From JBCBDX01 sp039815825 (lineage in GTDB: Bacteria > Pseudomonadota > Alphaproteobacteria > Rhizobiales > Rhizobiaceae): a stretch of DNA of 45,665 nucleotides. Below are positions 16,169 through 24,707 of the stretch, one piece after another. Location of the stretch: the NCBI GenBank assembly GCA_039815825.1, contig JBCBYO010000025.1, positions 1 through 45,665 on the forward strand, in the 5' to 3' direction. A program made the translations under genes and the position numbers. The notes beneath the pieces are model-generated. The model did no database searches. It was not told the origin of the DNA and saw only the letters and a program-made list of their open reading frames with translations. How positions within the stretch are numbered: position 1 is the stretch's first letter; each line of letters begins with the position of its first letter.

Positions 16169-17479
16169 TTGGCTGACTTATTTGTTGAAAGATCAAACAA
16201 AAAAGAAGCAGGCCATCGGCCGCTGGCGGACCGATTGCGTCCAGCGGCTCTTTCAGAGGTCATCGGCCAGGACCATCTCGTTGGAGAGGAGGGTGCTTTA
16301 ACGCGCGCCCTTGAAACCGGATCATTGGGTTCGATGATCTTCTGGGGTCCCCCGGGAACCGGTAAAACCACGATTGCCCGTTTGCTGGCTGACCATGTTG
16401 ATATGCATTTTGAACAAGTGTCTGCCATCTTTTCTGGGGTTGCAGACTTAAAAAAGATCTTCGACGCCGCCCGCATGCGCCGCACCAATGGGCGGCAAAC
16501 ACTATTGTTTGTCGATGAAATTCATCGTTTCAATCGCTCGCAACAGGACAGTTTTTTGCCGGTTTTGGAAGACGGCACGATTGTTCTGGTGGGTGCGACG
16601 ACTGAGAATCCATCTTTTGAGCTGAACGCAGCACTGTTATCACGGGCGCGGGTGCTGACCTTGAACCGGCATTGCGATGAAAGTCTGCATGCTTTGCTGG
16701 AACGTGCTGAACGGGAAGTTGGCGCTTTGCCTCTTGAGCCCGACGCGCGATCAATGCTGGTGTCGATGGCAGACGGTGACGGTCGGGCGTTGCTGTCATA
16801 CGTAGAGGAAGTCGCGCGACTATCTACGCAGTCACCGCTGTCGCAGGAAGAGCTTCGTTCCTTCCTGCAACGCCGGGCTCCAATTTATGACAAAAGTCAG
16901 GACGGGCATTACAATCTCATATCGGCGCTACATAAATCGGTGCGTGGCTCGGATCCCGATGCTGCGCTCTATTACCTTTGCCGCATGTTCGATGCGGGCG
17001 AGGATCCGCTTTATATAGGTCGACGTCTTGTTCGAATGGCAGTCGAGGATATTGGAAATGCGGACCCCCAAGCGTTGAGCGTCACGTTGGCGGCCAAAGA
17101 CGCCTATGATTATTTGGGCTCGCCAGAGGGTGAACTAGCGTTAGCCCAAGCATGCGTTTATGTCGCGACCGCCCCCAAATCAAACGCGGTGGATAAAGCC
17201 TTTAAGGCTGCGTCGGCTGCAGCAAAGCGCCATGGCTCACTTATGCCGCCTAAGCACATATTAAACGCGCCCACAAAGCTGATGGGCGAAGAAGGCTATG
17301 GCGAAGGCTATCGATATGATCACGACGAGGACGAGGCTTTTTCAGGACAAAACTATTTTCCCGATGAAATGGGCCGTCAAACATACTACACGCCTGTCGA
17401 GCGTGGATTTGAGCGCGACATCAAGAAGCGTTTGGCGTATTGGGAACGTCTACGCAAAGTGCGCAATGACGGCAGCTAG
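16169..17479 (+). CDS. rarA: Replication-associated recombination ATPase RarA (MgsA)
   Basis: A 436-residue AAA+ ATPase related to clamp loaders, acting at stalled replication forks. Walker A is GPPGTGKTT (residues 60-68), Walker B LLFVDEIHRFN (about 112-122), and sensor 1 is in LVGATTENPSFELN. The conserved start HRPLADRLRPAALSEVIGQDHL gives the N-terminus. The start is TTG at 16169, three bases after the degP stop and without a clear ribosome binding site, so translation probably depends on ribosomes finishing degP. C-terminal tetramerisation segment LMPPKHILNAPTKLM is present. Confidence 0.95.
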   Translation: MADLFVERSNKKEAGHRPLADRLRPAALSEVIGQDHLVGEEGALTRALETGSLGSMIFWGPPGTGKTTIARLLADHVDMHFEQVSAIFSGVADLKKIFDAARMRRTNGRQTLLFVDEIHRFNRSQQDSFLPVLEDGTIVLVGATTENPSFELNAALLSRARVLTLNRHCDESLHALLERAEREVGALPLEPDARSMLVSMADGDGRALLSYVEEVARLSTQSPLSQEELRSFLQRRAPIYDKSQDGHYNLISALHKSVRGSDPDAALYYLCRMFDAGEDPLYIGRRLVRMAVEDIGNADPQALSVTLAAKDAYDYLGSPEGELALAQACVYVATAPKSNAVDKAFKAASAAAKRHGSLMPPKHILNAPTKLMGEEGYGEGYRYDHDEDEAFSGQNYFPDEMGRQTYYTPVERGFERDIKKRLAYWERLRKVRNDGS

Positions 17480-17494
17480 CTTGGAGCAGATGGT

Positions 17495-18328
17495 ATGAAA
17501 CGTGAGACGAAGAAGGCGATCAAACGGACGGCTATTGCCGTACCTGTTTTTGCCGTTCTGTTTGTGTTCATCCCTTGGGTCACCTTGTTTTTCATTGCAT
17601 GTGGTCTGATCGATGTGGGTCGCAACAAAGGGAAAACGCGGCTCATGTATCGACGCTATTTTTTCGGAAACGGCATTCCCACTTGGCTGCTGTCGCCGTT
17701 TAATCTTGCCGTTGACCTTTTTTCAAAACGTAATCCCGGTTTGCATACGCTTGATGATTTCCCAGATGAATATCGCGGGGAGATAGAAGCGGTTTTGGAT
17801 ACGTTCAAAGAGCGCAAAGACGACATCATCGCCGATATTGATGCAGCGCTCGGCGACAGCAAAAGGGGGATGTATGTCTATCGCTGGTTCGGCAAACGTC
17901 AGATCGAAAATATTGACGCGCTCAATGGTGATTTCAAATATCTGAAGACCATCGCTGTTTCTGTTTTTTCGGGTAAGGAATCAACGACTTGGCACTATGG
18001 CCCGCTGCGTTTGAGCTACCGGATCTTATACAACCTGACGCCGGTGGAAACGGATCAAATATACATCGAGTGTAACGGCAAGAAGCATTTCTGGCACGAA
18101 GAGCCGCTTTATATCTTTGATGACACGCTATTTCATCGGTCCGTGAACCAGCTGGATTCGTTGCGTTATTGCGTATTCATGGACATTGCGCGTCCATCAC
18201 GTTTTCCAGGCGTCATCGACTTCCTGCTCGGTTTCGTATCCGCGGTCGCTGATCGTGTGAAATCAATGTTCTATAAAAATTGGCGCATGATTGGGGCGGG
18301 TACAAAGGCGCCGGCAGCGGGCGAATGA
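17495..18328 (+). CDS. Membrane-anchored aspartyl/asparaginyl beta-hydroxylase-like protein
   Basis: A 277-residue protein with one N-terminal membrane segment (about residues 13-38) and a domain resembling the Fe(II)/2-oxoglutarate aspartyl/asparaginyl beta-hydroxylases: TWHYGPLRLSYRI (His167), then GKKHFWHEEPLYIFDDTLFH (FDD 208-210, His214) and Arg224 in LRYCVFMDIARPS. The two histidines would bind iron and the arginine 2-oxoglutarate. In the family, LpxO hydroxylates lipid A acyl chains and others act on proteins; the substrate here is unknown. GGAG lies eight bases before the ATG. It overlaps crcB by four bases. Confidence 0.7.
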   Translation: MKRETKKAIKRTAIAVPVFAVLFVFIPWVTLFFIACGLIDVGRNKGKTRLMYRRYFFGNGIPTWLLSPFNLAVDLFSKRNPGLHTLDDFPDEYRGEIEAVLDTFKERKDDIIADIDAALGDSKRGMYVYRWFGKRQIENIDALNGDFKYLKTIAVSVFSGKESTTWHYGPLRLSYRILYNLTPVETDQIYIECNGKKHFWHEEPLYIFDDTLFHRSVNQLDSLRYCVFMDIARPSRFPGVIDFLLGFVSAVADRVKSMFYKNWRMIGAGTKAPAAGE

Positions 18329-18705
18329 TATCGTTCGTCCTTGTTGCTTTGGGTGGCGCGCTTGGCGCAATGGCTCGCTTTGGTACAACTTCCGCTTCCG
18401 CGCGTTTGTTCGGTCACGGATTTCCTATTGGAACAATGGTTGTGAACGTTGTGGGTTCGCTGGTCATGGGTTTGATCATCGGCTGGCTAGCGAGCCGATC
18501 TGCGGGCGATCAGTCTTTTCGTATGTTTTTCGTCACTGGTTTTCTTGGTTCTTTCACGACATTTTCCGCTTTTTCACTCGACTTTGCCACGCTTTATGAG
18601 CGGGGCGCGTTGTCGCTTGCCATGGGTTACGCCGTCACAAGCGTTTTGGCATCCATTGCAGCCGTTTTTGTCGGGCTTGCACTTTCCCGCTCTTTGCTGG
18701 GGTGA
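18325..18705 (+). CDS. crcB: Fluoride channel CrcB/Fluc
   Basis: A 126-residue membrane protein with four hydrophobic segments and the family patterns GGALGAMARF (residues 10-19), NVVGS (41-45) and TGFLGSFTTFSAFS (71-84), whose Phe and Thr/Ser residues line the fluoride path. Fluc proteins are dual-topology dimers that let fluoride leave the cell. I chose ATG 18325, which overlaps the previous stop (ATGA); the longer frame from 18280 would add non-conserved residues. No fluoride riboswitch can precede it because it lies directly inside an operon. Confidence 0.93.
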   Translation: MISFVLVALGGALGAMARFGTTSASARLFGHGFPIGTMVVNVVGSLVMGLIIGWLASRSAGDQSFRMFFVTGFLGSFTTFSAFSLDFATLYERGALSLAMGYAVTSVLASIAAVFVGLALSRSLLG

Positions 18706-19697
18706 AAATGGCAGCCGTTGGAGAGAAGAGAGTTCTGATCGATGAGAACGGTATGCGTTTGGACCGCTGGTTTAAAACGCATTTCCCGGGACTTGGATTT
18801 GGTGCGCTTCAAAAACTTTTGCGGTCTGGTCAGGTGAGGGTGGACGGCAAACGGGCAAAATCCGACACGCGAATTGCAACCGGCAATATCATTCGTATTC
18901 CACCGCAGCTTTCAAACGACAAGCCCTCCGGCGATGGTCCCGCCAATCCGCTGAAAGGGGCCAATGACCGCGAAGCGCTTGCGAAGATGACGCTATTTGA
19001 GGACGCGAAGGTTCTTGTCCTAAACAAACCACATGGATTGGCTGTTCAGGGTGGCTCTGGTGTGTCGCGTCATGTGGACGGCATGCTTGAGGCCCTGCGC
19101 AATAAAAAGAGTGAAAAACCGCGTTTGGTTCACCGTTTGGATAGAGATACCACCGGTGTGTTGGCCATTGCGAAAACGCGGAGTGCCGCACAATCTTTGA
19201 CCGAGGCATTCCGCAAGCGTGACACGGAGAAGATTTATTGGGCTCTCGTCAAAGGCTCACCTCGCAAAGCTGAGGGTCGTATCTCCACGTGGCTTGCCAA
19301 AGAGCAAACACCCGACGGTGATCGTATGCGGGTTGCCGAGCATGGTGAAAAGGGCGCTGACCATGCGGTTTCCTACTACCGGCGGATTGAGACAGCTGGC
19401 CAGCGGCTGACATGGATGGAACTACAGCCTGAAACAGGACGTACACACCAATTGCGCGTCCATTGCCTGTCTTTGGGCCTCCCAATTCTGGGTGATCCAA
19501 AATATTTTGAAGACGATCCGAATTGGGAGTTTCCGGGCGGTATTCAAAAAAAACTGCATCTGCATGCGCGTCGTTTGCGCATTCCGCACCCGGATGGTGG
19601 AAAGATAAATGTCACCGCCCCATTGCCGCCTCACATGATACAGTCTTGGAATTTACTCGGTTTGGATGAGGCCGACGGTGTGTTTGAAGATGAGTGA
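18702..19697 (+). CDS. rluC: 23S rRNA pseudouridine synthase of the RluC/RluD type
   Basis: A 331-residue RluA-family enzyme. It has an N-terminal S4 RNA-binding domain (MRLDRWFKTHFPG to RSGQVRVDGKRA, residues 18-51) and the catalytic motif HRLDRDTTGVL with Asp147; later LQPETGRTHQLRVH is also diagnostic. It converts specific uridines of 23S rRNA into pseudouridine. The start may be GTG 18702, overlapping the crcB stop as GTGA, or ATG 18708. RluC fits the gene order; exact target sites are inferred. Confidence 0.9.
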   Translation: MKMAAVGEKRVLIDENGMRLDRWFKTHFPGLGFGALQKLLRSGQVRVDGKRAKSDTRIATGNIIRIPPQLSNDKPSGDGPANPLKGANDREALAKMTLFEDAKVLVLNKPHGLAVQGGSGVSRHVDGMLEALRNKKSEKPRLVHRLDRDTTGVLAIAKTRSAAQSLTEAFRKRDTEKIYWALVKGSPRKAEGRISTWLAKEQTPDGDRMRVAEHGEKGADHAVSYYRRIETAGQRLTWMELQPETGRTHQLRVHCLSLGLPILGDPKYFEDDPNWEFPGGIQKKLHLHARRLRIPHPDGGKINVTAPLPPHMIQSWNLLGLDEADGVFEDE

Positions 19698-20055
19698 GAC
19701 ACGAACTGGAAGCTGTCATTGCGGTGCCGTAACTTTTAGCATTTTGGGTGAAAGTAACAATGAGCGTTATGTGCGTTGTAATTGCAGCCTTTGCACCCGC
19801 AAGAACCGGGGTGTTGTCTTGGTCGCGTCTGACCGTTTCCAACTAAACAGCCCGCTTGAAAATTTGAGTTCCTATCGTTGGAACACAGGCCGCGAGACAC
19901 ACTATTTTTGCAACACTTGCGGGATCCATACTCACCACACGCTGGCCGATGCGCCGGAACGCATTGGGGTTCATGCCGCTTGCGTCGACGGCATCGATCT
20001 GGATTTGGTCGATTGGGAACATGGAGACGGTGCTTCCATCCCCGTTGTCAACTAA
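19690..20055 (+). CDS. GFA-domain (CENP-V type) zinc protein
   Basis: A 121-residue protein of the glutathione-dependent formaldehyde-activating (GFA/CENP-V) fold. Zinc cysteines are visible: Cys9 and Cys11 in SCHCG, Cys30, Cys32 and Cys35 in RCNCSLC, Cys74 and Cys77 in FCNTCG. Despite the name, most family members are not shown to make S-hydroxymethylglutathione, and the function here is open. The ATG at 19690 overlaps the rluC end by eight bases, and the stop shares a base with the next start, so it is translated as part of the chain. Confidence 0.85.
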   Translation: MSETRTGSCHCGAVTFSILGESNNERYVRCNCSLCTRKNRGVVLVASDRFQLNSPLENLSSYRWNTGRETHYFCNTCGIHTHHTLADAPERIGVHAACVDGIDLDLVDWEHGDGASIPVVN

Positions 20056-20591
20056 TGGATGAGCTGCCGAAACTGGCGCTATCCGTTCGCCAGCCATGGG
20101 CTTGGGCAATCATCCATGGTGGCAAGAAGATCGAAAACCGTTCTTTGGGTTCCATAAAATCTGGCAATATGGATTGCCGTACGATCTGCATACACGCAGC
20201 CTCATCGATGAAACGTGATGAGTTTGAGTGGGGTTTCTGGCGGCTGGCACGTCACGGGGTGGCGTGTCCTGGGCCGGACAAATTGGTGTATGGTGCTATC
20301 ATCGGCACCGTCGATGTGGTCGATATCGTTACCGAGAGTGACAGCGAGTGGTTAGGGGGTCAGGCTGGCCTTGTATTGGAAAATCCCAAAGCCGTTGAGC
20401 CTGTTCCGGCCAAAGGTGCGCTGGGCTATTTTATATGGGAGAAAGCGCCACAAGTGGCGTCGCCTGCACCATGGATGCTTGACTGGGACAAGCCCAACAA
20501 TGACCCCGACACGCTCAATCTTTTCGACGACGCGCCGCAGTTTGGGGCAGATCCCAAGAAGCCGTTCAAGACACCGAAAAAGAACGTTTAA
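20055..20591 (+). CDS. ASCH-domain protein
   Basis: A 178-residue protein with the ASCH signature at its N-terminus, LALSVRQPWAWAIIHGGKKIENRS, and a continuing beta-barrel pattern YGAIIGTVDVVDIV. ASCH domains are PUA-like folds; some bind RNA, and some cut modified nucleosides, but this protein's role is not known. The tail after residue 140 is Pro/Asp/Lys-rich. The start is ATG 20055, sharing a base with the GFA stop (TAATG). Its stop overlaps the stop of the opposite-strand gene (TTAA at 20588-20591). Confidence 0.8.
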   Translation: MDELPKLALSVRQPWAWAIIHGGKKIENRSLGSIKSGNMDCRTICIHAASSMKRDEFEWGFWRLARHGVACPGPDKLVYGAIIGTVDVVDIVTESDSEWLGGQAGLVLENPKAVEPVPAKGALGYFIWEKAPQVASPAPWMLDWDKPNNDPDTLNLFDDAPQFGADPKKPFKTPKKNV

Positions 20592-22186
20592 AGGACGCCG
20601 TGTAGCGACTTGATCAATGCGCGTCGCTCGGCGTCATTTTCCGCGCCGCTCAGCCTTTGCGTGAGTGCCACAAGAAACGCTGCATAGTCATTGTTCCAGT
20701 CCGTCAAAAGCTCATCGTGCGGAATCCGGTTTGCAACTTTGCCGGTCGAGTACGCACGGCCTTTGGTTTCCGCACTCGCCGCTACCAGGTCAAAGCTCTC
20801 GTCAAATTGGGGAAGGTAGATGTTGTCGGCGTCAATTCCGCGTTGCGCCAAAAGCCGTGCGAGTTCTTCGCGCGCATCATCATCGCCATGGTTGAGGAAA
20901 ACGCCGCCGGCGATGGGTGATCGCTCGAGAACCCAGTCAATCAATTCTCCTTGGTCGGCATGCGCCGAGTAGTTGCCTAATCGACGGATCTCTGCGTTGA
21001 CCACAAATTCCTTACCGTGGATGCGAACCATATCAGCGCCGCTCGTGATGATGTGACCAAGTGTTCCGGGTGCTTGATAGCCGACAAACAGGATTGTGGC
21101 GTTCCGCTTCCAGATGTTGTTTTTGATATGATGTTTGATCCGGCCCGCGTCTGCCATGCCTGAGGCTGATATGATAATGGCGCCGCCATTGATGCGGTTT
21201 ATGGCTTTTGACTCTTCGACGCTTTCCACCAAACGGAATTGTTCGTCGCGAAAGAGCCGGGAATTGTCTATGGCAACATCATCAAGCGTATGGGCGTGTT
21301 TGATAAATACTTCGGTGACGTTTTTGGCCAGAGGGGAGTCCAAAAAGACGGTCGCTTGTGGCAACTCACCTTGCGCCAACAGCACGCCTATATCGTGCAG
21401 CAACTCCTGGCTGCGCTCCACGGCAAAGGCTGGAATAACGACGTTACCGCCCGCAGAAAGCCCTCGGACCAGCTCTTTGCGCAACATATCGCGGCGCTTT
21501 TCGAGCGTGTAATCATCTCGATCGCGGTCACCGTAGGTGGACTCGCATACAATATAATCAAAGCCTGCTTCCCCGCCGGGTTCGGGGTGGAATACTTTCT
21601 CTTCCGGGCCGATGTCGCCGGAGAACAAGATGCGCATCAGGTTCGCACTATCGGCGTCTTTAAACTTGATCTCAGCAGATGCTGATCCGAGGATATGTCC
21701 CGCGTTCCAGTAACGAACGTGAATGCCCTCTGCCGGTTCAAACCATTGATCATAGCCATTGATCGGGTGCAGCAATTCTAAAACGCGTTTGGCGTCTTCG
21801 TCGGTGTAGAGCGGTTCGACCGGATCAAGTCCTTTACGGGCCCGTTTTCGGTTTTCACGCTCATTGTTCGACATTTGAATTTTAGCCGAGTCCTTCATCA
21901 TGAAGGTGAGCAGATCGCACGTTGGCTCGGTGGCGTAGATCGGCTTGTCGTAGCCATGCTTTGTTAGTTTTGGGAGCAGTCCGGAATGGTCGATGTGGGC
22001 GTGCGTAAGCACGAGGAAGTCCAGATCATTCACCAAGAAAGGGAAATCCTCGTCATTGAGTGCTCGGATGGTTTTGTTGCCCTGGAACATGCCGCAATCA
22101 ACCAGAAAACGTCTGCTTCCTGTGTCGACCATCGAACAGGAGCCCGTGACGGTTCCTGCGGCACCAAAAAATGAAAGCTTGGCCAT
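20588..22186 (-). CDS. Beta-CASP metallo-beta-lactamase-fold hydrolase
   Basis: A 532-residue protein of the MBL-fold RNA-processing family (YSH1/CPSF type). It has the metal motifs THAHIDHSG (residues 61-69), AGHILGSAS, FSGDIG and the beta-CASP endings with ISASGMADAGR and NYSAHADQ. Relatives are RNA endo- or exonucleases of the RNase J/CPSF73 superfamily; the substrate is unknown. ATG 22186 was preferred, with GGGAGG about ten bases upstream; a TTG six codons earlier is inside that site. It ends tail-to-tail with the ASCH gene. Confidence 0.88.
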   Translation of the reverse strand: MAKLSFFGAAGTVTGSCSMVDTGSRRFLVDCGMFQGNKTIRALNDEDFPFLVNDLDFLVLTHAHIDHSGLLPKLTKHGYDKPIYATEPTCDLLTFMMKDSAKIQMSNNERENRKRARKGLDPVEPLYTDEDAKRVLELLHPINGYDQWFEPAEGIHVRYWNAGHILGSASAEIKFKDADSANLMRILFSGDIGPEEKVFHPEPGGEAGFDYIVCESTYGDRDRDDYTLEKRRDMLRKELVRGLSAGGNVVIPAFAVERSQELLHDIGVLLAQGELPQATVFLDSPLAKNVTEVFIKHAHTLDDVAIDNSRLFRDEQFRLVESVEESKAINRINGGAIIISASGMADAGRIKHHIKNNIWKRNATILFVGYQAPGTLGHIITSGADMVRIHGKEFVVNAEIRRLGNYSAHADQGELIDWVLERSPIAGGVFLNHGDDDAREELARLLAQRGIDADNIYLPQFDESFDLVAASAETKGRAYSTGKVANRIPHDELLTDWNNDYAAFLVALTQRLSGAENDAERRALIKSLHGVL

Positions 22187-22265
22187 GTTGATCTTGCCTC
22201 CCAACTTGGTGTGGAGACTAGCTGCGCCAGTCAGGCAGGCAAGGCCAATTCGGTAATTAAGATGT

Positions 22266-23231
22266 TTAGTTCAAAGACAGCTTTTCTGCCTGAAGTGTAT
22301 TGGCCAATTGCTCAGTCTCTTGCGCGGTGCAAAGTTCAGTGCCCGGCTTGGTGCAGGCAACCGATGCTGCCGCTGCGCCACGGGGCAGCGCCTGTTCCCA
22401 AGAATGACCTTTAGCAAGCGCCAGAACCATGGCACCAACAAAGCTGTCACCGGCACCAACGCGGCTGATCACCTCGACTTTTGGCGCCGGTACGAAAAGC
22501 GATTGACCTCCTTCGGTCACCACCAGGTTGCCCTTGCCACCGACGCCGAGAACCACGTTCTTGGCCGCGCCCCGTTCGATCATTCGAGCTGCTGCAGCGG
22601 CGAAGTCCGACGGTGTTTCAAGGTCACGGGTCGTGCTGTACTGCGCCTCATCACGGTTTGCGCGTAAAATATCGATGCCAACGCTTTGTTCTTGAACAAG
22701 GCTAATAAGCGTTGGACCTGACGTATCAACGACCAGTTTGCAGTCCGCATTGTGGCAGATGGTCGCCAACTTCCGGATTGTATCGACCCCGGTGCCGGGC
22801 GGCATCGAGCCAGACAAAACGCAATATTGTGCCGGGCCAAGAAGTTCGGCCACCTTCGCGAGAAAATGCGCTTCGATCATCTGTGTCCAAGGTGTACCTG
22901 GCAGCATGAAGCGATAGAGCTTTCCGCTATCTTGATCACGCACTGTCAACGAGTGACGCGTTTGTACGTCAAGGCTGACCGGCGCAACGTCGACACCTTC
23001 AGCGCGCAACAATAGTTCCAGCGACTGGCCATTTGGACCACCCAAAGCAACGCAAGCTGTCGCATCTCCGCCCAAATTGCGGATGGCGCGCGCGACGTTT
23101 ACGCCACCGCCACCCGGAAACATGCTGGGATGGTCACAGCGTAGTTTCTCGTTCGCTATCAGCTCGGGAACTTCAGCCGCAAAATCCAGAGCCGGATTGA
23201 GTGTGACCGTGACGATTTGGTTTTGTCGCAT
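22266..23231 (-). CDS. pfkB: 6-phosphofructokinase II-like kinase (PfkB family)
   Basis: A 321-residue ribokinase-fold sugar kinase. It shares with E. coli Pfk-2 the start TVTLNPALDFA, the segment PGGGGVNVARAI (residues 39-50) and the C-terminal VGAGDSFVGAM (258-268), where Asp262 is the catalytic base. Phosphorylation of fructose 6-phosphate is the best guess; tagatose 6-phosphate or fructose 1-phosphate are alternatives. It lies nine bases after a GH1 glucosidase on the same strand, so it probably feeds the released sugar phosphate into glycolysis. Confidence 0.85.
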   Translation of the reverse strand: MRQNQIVTVTLNPALDFAAEVPELIANEKLRCDHPSMFPGGGGVNVARAIRNLGGDATACVALGGPNGQSLELLLRAEGVDVAPVSLDVQTRHSLTVRDQDSGKLYRFMLPGTPWTQMIEAHFLAKVAELLGPAQYCVLSGSMPPGTGVDTIRKLATICHNADCKLVVDTSGPTLISLVQEQSVGIDILRANRDEAQYSTTRDLETPSDFAAAAARMIERGAAKNVVLGVGGKGNLVVTEGGQSLFVPAPKVEVISRVGAGDSFVGAMVLALAKGHSWEQALPRGAAAASVACTKPGTELCTAQETEQLANTLQAEKLSLN

Positions 23232-23240
23232 GGTATCGTT

Positions 23241-24569
23241 TCACGTAAGGGCCGCTTTCAAAGCACGCCAACTTGCTTTTGGCGTGCGTTCAAGCGTTTC
23301 ATAGTCGACATGAACGATACCAAATCGCTTCTCATAGCCAAGGGCCCATTCGTAATTATCGAGCAACGACCAAACCGTATAACCTTGAATATTGGCGCCA
23401 TTGCCCACAGCGCGAATGGTGGCCTGTATGTGCTTTTCAAGAAAGTCGATCCGCCAAGGGTCGTCGACATCTGTTCCTGATTTAACCTCAGGGCCAGCCA
23501 TTCCGTTTTCCGTGATGTAAAGCGGTAGGCCACCTGTTTGTTCACTGACCCAATTGAGCAGCCATTCAAACGATTGGGGAGAGACTTCCCAATCCATCTC
23601 CGTTTTTGGAAGAGGGCCCGGCACTTCCTTGAAATGAGGCCAAACGCCCGTCCCGTCATCGTCCAGCAATTTGCGTGTATAGTTGTTGATGCCCAGCCAA
23701 TCGAGCGGTTTGCTGAACGAGGGAAGGTCAGCTTCCCAATTGGCTGGCAAGTGCGGTTCAATCGCCTCCAGCACTAAATCGGGATAGTTTCTGCCCATCA
23801 AAGGATAAAGAAAGCACTCGTTATAGTAAGCATGATAGCGTGCAGCTGCAGCTTTAGATTGCGGTGTGTCTGCTGCCGGTTCCGCCGGTTCGAAATTCAG
23901 ATAGATACCCAAATTGTCCATGCCTGCTGCGCGCATCACGTCGATTGATTTCGCATGTGCCAACAATAGGTGGTGAATTGCGCGTGCTGTTGCGCGGATA
24001 TCGCGGAGGCCAGGGGCGTGTGCACCGTGAAAATGAGACAGCCAAGTGGTGCACCACGGCTCGTTAAATGTTCCGGTTGCCCACATGCGATCGCCGATGC
24101 GTTCAACAACATTTTGGGTCAATTCGGCAAAACGGTCGGAAACGTCGCGGTTGCGCCACCCGCCGAGATCGGCAAGTGCGGCTGGTAAATCCCAATGGTG
24201 CAAGGTCAGCATGGGTTTGATGCCGCGCGCCAAAATGGCGTCAGCCAGCCGGTCATAGAAGTCTAGTCCGTCAGGGTTGACTGATCTGCCATCTGGCATA
24301 ACCCGTGCCCAAGAAACCGAAAAGCGATAGTGATCAAGGCCGGCATTTGCGATCAGGTCGAGATCTTCTTCGTAGCGGTGGTAGTGGTCGCAAGCGACGG
24401 CGCCATCTTCTGCGTTCTTTGTGTTTCCCGGTGTTGCTGCGAATGTGTCCCAATGAGAGGGACCGCATTTTCCAAAGCTCGAACCTTCGATCTGGTAAGC
24501 AGATGTTGCCACCCCGAATTGAAATGCAGTTGGAAAATCGCGCCGCGAAAAGCTGAATTGACCCGCCAT
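23241..24569 (-). CDS. Beta-glucosidase, glycoside hydrolase family 1
   Basis: A 442-residue GH1 enzyme without a signal peptide, so cytoplasmic. The start FPTAFQFGVATSAYQIEG is the GH1 N-terminal signature. The acid/base is Glu170 in TFNEP and the nucleophile Glu354 in YITENG. It would hydrolyse beta-linked glucosides or similar disaccharides. ATG 24569 follows GGAGG by seven bases; the longer frame upstream has no ribosome binding site and runs through the regulatory region. It forms an operon with pfkB. Confidence 0.93.
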   Translation of the reverse strand: MAGQFSFSRRDFPTAFQFGVATSAYQIEGSSFGKCGPSHWDTFAATPGNTKNAEDGAVACDHYHRYEEDLDLIANAGLDHYRFSVSWARVMPDGRSVNPDGLDFYDRLADAILARGIKPMLTLHHWDLPAALADLGGWRNRDVSDRFAELTQNVVERIGDRMWATGTFNEPWCTTWLSHFHGAHAPGLRDIRATARAIHHLLLAHAKSIDVMRAAGMDNLGIYLNFEPAEPAADTPQSKAAAARYHAYYNECFLYPLMGRNYPDLVLEAIEPHLPANWEADLPSFSKPLDWLGINNYTRKLLDDDGTGVWPHFKEVPGPLPKTEMDWEVSPQSFEWLLNWVSEQTGGLPLYITENGMAGPEVKSGTDVDDPWRIDFLEKHIQATIRAVGNGANIQGYTVWSLLDNYEWALGYEKRFGIVHVDYETLERTPKASWRALKAALT

Positions 24570-24604
24570 ATGGGTTCCTCCCGTTCTGGCGCATAAGAAA
24601 CGCT

Positions 24605-24616
24605 CAAAGCGCTTTG
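24605..24616. promoter_or_regulatory. Palindrome upstream of the glucosidase-pfkB operon
   Basis: CAAAGCGCTTTG is a perfect 12-bp palindrome with central CG, 35 bases before the glucosidase start and after the glnA terminator. Palindromes of this shape (AAAGCGCTTT) are typical operators of LacI-family sugar repressors. No regulator gene of that family is in the window. The call is by pattern and position. Confidence 0.5.
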
Positions 24617-24645
24617 GCTGCAAGCGAAAACAGTGTGACCAACAG

Positions 24646-24678
24646 AAAAACCGGCGGCTGGCATAGCCAGTCGCCGGT
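24646..24678 (-). terminator. Intrinsic terminator of glnBA
   Basis: Read on the minus strand, ACCGGCG-A-CTGGC pairs with GCCAG-C-CGCCGGT around a TAT loop (24678 to 24650), then five T. The stem is 12 paired bases with one mismatch. It ends glnA transcripts 30 bases after the glnA stop and insulates the glucosidase operon. Confidence 0.88.
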
Positions 24679-24707
24679 CTTAACTTCATCCATGGGAGGT
24701 CGGATGA

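Noticed and set aside
18240..18325. Fluoride riboswitch before crcB
   Set aside because: crcB starts inside the stop of the previous gene, and the sequence upstream is coding; there is no untranslated leader.
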